A DNA stretch of 64,000 bases from Pyrodictium sp. (GTDB lineage: Archaea; Thermoproteota; Thermoprotei_A; Sulfolobales; Pyrodictiaceae): NCBI GenBank assembly GCA_013540595.1, contig JABXKE010000002.1, positions 806,050 through 870,049 on the forward strand. The letters are read 5' to 3'. A program made the translations under genes and the position numbers. Shown here one piece after another: positions 60,479-64,000 of the stretch. The notes under the pieces were generated by a model that was not told where the DNA came from, made no database searches, and saw only the letters and a program-made list of their open reading frames with translations. Each line of letters begins with the position of its first letter. The first letter of the stretch is position 1.

Positions 60479-61294
60479 TTACGTGTATCTTATGCCGAGC
60501 CATGCAGAGACTATATCGCCTCTATCTATGACTCCTATAAGCTTATTGTCTTCATCTACTATGTAGACACGGCCAATGTCCCTCTTAGCTATTATCTCTG
60601 CAGCCCTATAGAGAGGAGCTGTCGGATACAATGTTGCTGGAGGTGTACTCATAACTTCTTGTACTCTAGGACCTTTACGTATACTGTCTACTTCAAGGTA
60701 GGGCCTAGCGTATCCACGGGAAAGGAGGTCGTACTCGGCTACGACACCTACAATTCTCTCTTTGTCATCTACAACTGGGAGGGCTGGAAGATTGTGCGTA
60801 AGCATTAGTTGCCATACATGGTATATAGGTGTTGTGGGATTCACAGCAATGAGGCCTTTTGAAGTCATATACTTCTCTATAGGCTCCTCTAGGATTCTAT
60901 GCCTAATCTTTAATAAGTGTTTGACTATACTCTCATAACCAAAGATCCCGATTAAACGCCTACGGTCATCAACTATAGGGGCATATGGTTCATCTACTTT
61001 TAGCATTAGCCTAGCAGCCTCATCCATACTAACAGTCTCGCCAAAAACTATGCGGGGTTCTTCCATTACGTCTTTGACCAGTATATTTGACCTAGTAGAC
61101 GAGACCAGGAGCAGGCTACGCCTCTTGATGATGCCTACAAGCTTCATAGTTCTCTCTTCAGATACTACTGGTAATACGCGTGCACGAGAGTCACGTATGA
61201 GGGATCGGGCGTGAGTTATGCTGTCTTCTGGTATTACATAAGGAACTGTGATTAAGTAGTCTAGAATGGGTAGTTGTGTCAGGTTCTCCACCAA
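60479..61294 (-). CDS. Four-CBS-domain protein 4
   Basis: 271 aa, four CBS domains with looser consensus: LDYLITVPYVIPE...KLVGIIKRRSLL; VKDVMEEPRIVFG...RLIGIFGYESIV; IEKYMTSKGLIAV...RIVGVVAEYDLL; and VQEVMSTPPATLY...KLIGVIDRGDIV. GTG 61294 is the only good start. Separated by 128 bases from copy 3 and 57 from copy 5, with A/T-rich stretches that may hold separate promoters. Confidence 0.86.
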   Translation of the reverse strand: MVENLTQLPILDYLITVPYVIPEDSITHARSLIRDSRARVLPVVSEERTMKLVGIIKRRSLLLVSSTRSNILVKDVMEEPRIVFGETVSMDEAARLMLKVDEPYAPIVDDRRRLIGIFGYESIVKHLLKIRHRILEEPIEKYMTSKGLIAVNPTTPIYHVWQLMLTHNLPALPVVDDKERIVGVVAEYDLLSRGYARPYLEVDSIRKGPRVQEVMSTPPATLYPTAPLYRAAEIIAKRDIGRVYIVDEDNKLIGVIDRGDIVSAWLGIRYT

Positions 61295-61351
61295 TAGTAT
61301 ATAGTATACATGGGCTAGGGTAAAATACTATGCTGTTGCCAGGGTCTGGGT

Positions 61352-61801
61352 CTAGCTACTCGTTTCTGCCTCCTTTAAGAATAGTATCTCAATTAGGCTT
61401 GGTGCTATCCTTATTATATCTGAGCGAGCCACTATGCCTACTAAGCGTCCCTCACTATTAATCACTGGTAGATGGCCTATCTTCTTCTCGTACATGTACT
61501 CAGCTGCAGCCGCAAGAGTCGCATCTTCATATACTGTTATAGGGTTACGCGTCATTATTTCCTCTGCATAAGTGTTTCGTGGATCTAATCCACGTGCTAC
61601 TACGCGTGTAACAATATCTTTTTCCGTAATTATCCCTAGAAGAGTACCCTTCTCGTCTACTATGATTACGCTCCCCACATCGTTTTCAGCCATCTTTTTT
61701 GCAACGTCAACAATGGTCTCGCTAGGTTTTGCTGTGACGAGGTTTGTGCTCATTACATCAGAGACCTTAAGTTCTACCTTACGTTCCTCTTGGCTACTCA
61801 T
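61352..61801 (-). CDS. Two-CBS-domain protein 5
   Basis: About 149 aa, a single CBS pair (Bateman module): VSDVMSTNLVTAK...TLLGIITEKDIV and AEEIMTRNPITVY...RLVGIVARSDII. ATG 61801 with GGGGTG 6 bases upstream. It is the closest to the family consensus and the shortest, the form from which the four-domain copies could have grown by duplication. Confidence 0.88.
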   Translation of the reverse strand: MSSQEERKVELKVSDVMSTNLVTAKPSETIVDVAKKMAENDVGSVIIVDEKGTLLGIITEKDIVTRVVARGLDPRNTYAEEIMTRNPITVYEDATLAAAAEYMYEKKIGHLPVINSEGRLVGIVARSDIIRIAPSLIEILFLKEAETSS

Positions 61802-61941
61802 TAGTGACACCCCAGGAGCGTGTTTGGAGATGCGTCTTAGCGGGTTACTCGTGTTTAACTGTTGTTTAGAAGGTTATTAAGGTCTAGTTTCGTAGGGCTA
61901 GCTAGTTGCTAGTATTGAGGAGGGTATTGTTACTTGTGTTT

Positions 61942-62592
61942 TTATACTACACCGAGTTGCTTTGCTTTGAGGAGGGCTGGCTCCCAGAAGTTCTCTGGCC
62001 TTCTCCGTCTTAGTGTTGTTAAGAGTCTTTGATTCCTATTCTTTGCTTGGCTAAGTATCTGGTTAGCAATGTCTACTACCCGTTTTAGCTGTTCGCCCTC
62101 TAGTATTGGGCCATGTTCATCTGCTAGAAGTATATCACCTCTAACACCAGTCCGTAACTCAACAAGTAAGGGCCACTCAGTTCTCATTATCCCACTATGC
62201 TTAAAGCCTGCTTCACGCGCTATCCGCAGTACTTCCTCTGCCTCATTGAGATCATATACGTAGACGTGGTATATTGGGCCTTGGATACTCAGCCATAACC
62301 TGTAGGCATACGGTCTAGTCAGTACGTCACGTATCTCGCTATGTGACACTGGGGTATGCTTCTTGAATATAGTCATCGTGTCGTCTTTGACCCATGGATA
62401 CTCTGCGTCTATGACTGTTATACGGCCGGAGCAGCTGCTCTTTGTGAAGCTTTTGGGCCGCATGAAGAATTCTAGTAGGATGTCTAGTATGTCTTCATCT
62501 AGGTAGCCTATGTGGAGGTCTTCGAGTAGCCTACTCCAGGCACTGCTCTTCAGTTTGTCCCATTCCTTCCAGTTCTTGCTAGTAGAGTTCAT
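61942..62592 (-). CDS. taw3: tRNA wybutosine-synthesis methyltransferase Taw3 (TYW3-like)
   Basis: About 216 aa. The TYW3 signature is seen: SFTKSSCSGRITVID near residue 50, SIQGPIYHVYVYDLNEAEEVLRIAREAGFKHSGIM in the middle and VELRTGVRGDILL after it. The enzyme methylates N4 of the wyosine precursor at position 37 of tRNA-Phe, using SAM. ATG 62592 is preferred to GTG 62607 from the ribosome site GAGTG. Stands alone between the CBS genes and phoH. Confidence 0.85.
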   Translation of the reverse strand: MNSTSKNWKEWDKLKSSAWSRLLEDLHIGYLDEDILDILLEFFMRPKSFTKSSCSGRITVIDAEYPWVKDDTMTIFKKHTPVSHSEIRDVLTRPYAYRLWLSIQGPIYHVYVYDLNEAEEVLRIAREAGFKHSGIMRTEWPLLVELRTGVRGDILLADEHGPILEGEQLKRVVDIANQILSQAKNRNQRLLTTLRRRRPENFWEPALLKAKQLGVV

Positions 62593-62767
62593 CGCTAACA
62601 CTCTCACACGACGTTGCGCCGCCTAGCCTTGTAGCTCTATTCTTGGCTGAATACCAGTAGCATTCATAAACCTCTCAACCATTTAAGCTTCTATGGATAC
62701 TACGGGTGCATGAGCCCGTCAAGCCTATTGGCGCGTAAACGAAGACTGTATAGGGGAGGTGAAAGCG

Positions 62768-63925
62768 TTGGACAGCATACTCGAAAAGCTCAAGCCCATG
62801 AGTCCTGGTCAAGAGGAGATGCTTGAAGCACTTACGAGTGATGAGTACGAAATAGTCGGCTTGTTCGGGCCTACAGGAAGTGGGAAGAGTTTATTCAGTG
62901 TACTCTACGGGATCGACTCTGTGCTTAAGGGTAAGTATGAGCGCTTCATATTGTCTAGGCCTGTAGTAGACATTGTTACTGGTAGAGAGCTAACAGCCCA
63001 GGAGCTTGGAGAGCAGTACTACGAGATAGCTATCTCGTACTTGCGTGACATACTAGCAGACTTTCTTGAGTGGAGCAAGGTTGAGGAGTTGATTAAGAGT
63101 GGTAAGCTACTGTTTGCTGACACGCACTACCTCCGCGGCAGAACCTTCGATAACGCTGTAATATTCCTCGATGACGCCCAGAATATCCCGCCAGAGAGTA
63201 GTATAGAGATCTTGATGAGGATAGGTAGGAATAGTAAGTTCATCATAGCTGGCGACCCTGTGTTCCAGAAGCCCCACGGCATGGAGAGAGATGGAGCCAC
63301 AGTTATGAGGGAGGTGCTACTAGGCGAGGAGAAAGCTAAGGTTGTAGACTTGGGTCTCAAGGACATTGTTAGGCCTGGCGCGAGGAGAGGAATAAGGCTG
63401 CTCATAGAGTTAAGGATGAGGAATAGGCCTCTTAACGAGAGCGAGAAGAGGGTTATCGAAGCTGCAAGAATCTATGCCCCAGATGCTGACGTGATAACAG
63501 TTGTAGAGTTCATAGATGCTAAGAAGCAGTTCGAGATAACAGCTGAGCATGTCCCTGACGCACTAATAATAGTCAAAGAGGGGTACCTTGGCAGACTTGT
63601 TGGGCGTGGCGGTGAGAGAATACAGAAGATTGAAGAGGACACAGAGCTAAGGCTTAGAGCTGTAGAACTCACACTGGACTTCACTAATATTGTACGAGCA
63701 GTACACCCAGTAAGTTGGATATACAAGCACATAGTAGACGTTGACTTTGAGGGGCCCTACCTTGCAGTTAGAGTGAAGAGCGATGAGTTCGGCGCATTCG
63801 TTGGACAGCGTGGCTTCCACGTAAAGTTCCTTGACGCAGTATTTAAGAAGCTCATGGGCGTTGGTGTTAAAGCATACGAAGTGGCTGAAGAAGAGGCTAC
63901 CAGGAGGAGGCGGAGGAGGCGCTAA
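62768..63925 (+). CDS. PhoH-like ATPase with KH domain
   Basis: About 385 aa. N-terminal PhoH-type P-loop: GPTGSGKS (37-44 of the long frame), SRPVVDIVTGRELTAQELGE, VIFLDDAQNIPP (Walker B) and FIIAGDPVFQKP (sensor). The C-terminal part has KH-type RNA-binding segments, GRLVGRGGERIQKIEEDTELRL with the GxxG loop and a later AFVGQRGFHVKF, ending in a basic RRRRRR tail. Combined PhoH and KH points to RNA processing; substrate unknown. TTG 62768 has GGAGGTG about 6 bases upstream; GTG 62759 overlaps that site. Confidence 0.85.
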   Translation: MDSILEKLKPMSPGQEEMLEALTSDEYEIVGLFGPTGSGKSLFSVLYGIDSVLKGKYERFILSRPVVDIVTGRELTAQELGEQYYEIAISYLRDILADFLEWSKVEELIKSGKLLFADTHYLRGRTFDNAVIFLDDAQNIPPESSIEILMRIGRNSKFIIAGDPVFQKPHGMERDGATVMREVLLGEEKAKVVDLGLKDIVRPGARRGIRLLIELRMRNRPLNESEKRVIEAARIYAPDADVITVVEFIDAKKQFEITAEHVPDALIIVKEGYLGRLVGRGGERIQKIEEDTELRLRAVELTLDFTNIVRAVHPVSWIYKHIVDVDFEGPYLAVRVKSDEFGAFVGQRGFHVKFLDAVFKKLMGVGVKAYEVAEEEATRRRRRRR

Positions 63926-63937
63926 GGCGTAGCGGCC

Positions 63938-64000
63938 ATGCCACGCATCAATTTTTCACGGAGCCAAGACCTCGAAGTTGTTGTGAGGAGGCTTATAGAG
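63938..64000 (+). CDS. Partial gene running off the window
   Basis: ATG 63938 opens a frame (MPRINFSRSQDLEVVVRRLIE) that continues past the end of the window, 12 bases after the PhoH-KH stop on the same strand. Too short to identify; likely cotranscribed with the PhoH gene. Confidence 0.45.
   Translation, partial: MPRINFSRSQDLEVVVRRLIE

Noticed and set aside
1-64000. CRISPR arrays, insertion sequences, proviruses or a replication origin
   Set aside because: No regularly spaced repeats, transposase or integrase genes, Cdc6/Orc gene or clustered origin boxes were seen by eye.

Overview
The window is chromosomal DNA of a hyperthermophilic crenarchaeon, most likely Desulfurococcales and within that order Pyrodictiaceae (Pyrodictium, Hyperthermus or Pyrolobus type). 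The grounds are archaeal information genes (aIF1A, a Dim2-type KH protein, RIO1 kinase, TmcA, Taw3, PhoH-KH), LysW-dependent lysine/arginine synthesis, a Tat-exported [NiFe] hydrogenase with a cytochrome b, frequent GTG and TTG starts, A-box promoters close to start codons, CCA-encoding tRNA genes, a tRNA intron with a bulge-helix-bulge fold, and box C/D sRNA genes. The species assignment is inference.

Layout. 0-7.4 kb: ThpR, a nitroreductase, an acetamidase-like enzyme, a pair of pilin-like surface proteins (144 and 930 aa), a DppA-type D-aminopeptidase and a DUF998 membrane protein. 7.4-12.7 kb: divergent lysW-X-J-K and lysY-Z operons; lysW is only 56 aa. 12.7-17.8 kb: tRNA-Gly(CCC), a RimK/MptN-like ligase, a SIS-like protein, MtnP, a COG2521 methyltransferase, a box C/D sRNA antisense to the end of a SWIM-finger gene, and a C-terminally short UbiA prenyltransferase. 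17.7-28.8 kb: a peptide block made of an Asp/Glu-type racemase, a DUF917 protein, a complete Opp/Dpp ABC transporter, an M29 aminopeptidase and a prolyl oligopeptidase. 28.8-36.6 kb: a frameshifted aminotransferase, then hydrogenase accessory genes and the hynS-cytochrome b-hynL operon. 36.8-38.0 kb: the 5' part of pdxS joined directly to the 3' part of a Cdc48/VAT gene. 38.2-41.8 kb: a cyclic 2,3-diphosphoglycerate synthetase-like gene, aIF1A, Dim2, RIO1 and an intron-containing tRNA-Pro(GGG). 42-45 kb: a second pilin-like surface pair. 45-51 kb: Dcd, BirA, three acyl-CoA carboxylase genes and an M42 peptidase. 51-53 kb: an AT-rich accessory patch with secreted proteins, one interrupted by a stop codon. 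53-64 kb: TmcA, membrane proteins, a second box C/D sRNA, a Mut7-C nuclease, five tandem CBS-domain genes, Taw3 and PhoH-KH.

How the genes work together. The peptide transporter, the M29, S9, M42 and M55 peptidases and the aminotransferase remnant fit a peptide-using lifestyle. The hydrogenase feeds electrons from H2 to a membrane quinone or sulfur-reducing chain. The carboxylase with its biotin ligase fits acetyl-/propionyl-CoA carboxylation. No CRISPR array, insertion sequence or provirus was seen.

The strongest unusual signals are the two box C/D sRNA genes, the pdxS-cdc48 junction, a RIO1 gene whose only full-length start is CTG, three other broken genes (an aminotransferase, a secreted protein and the UbiA gene), and the block of 18 CBS domains.
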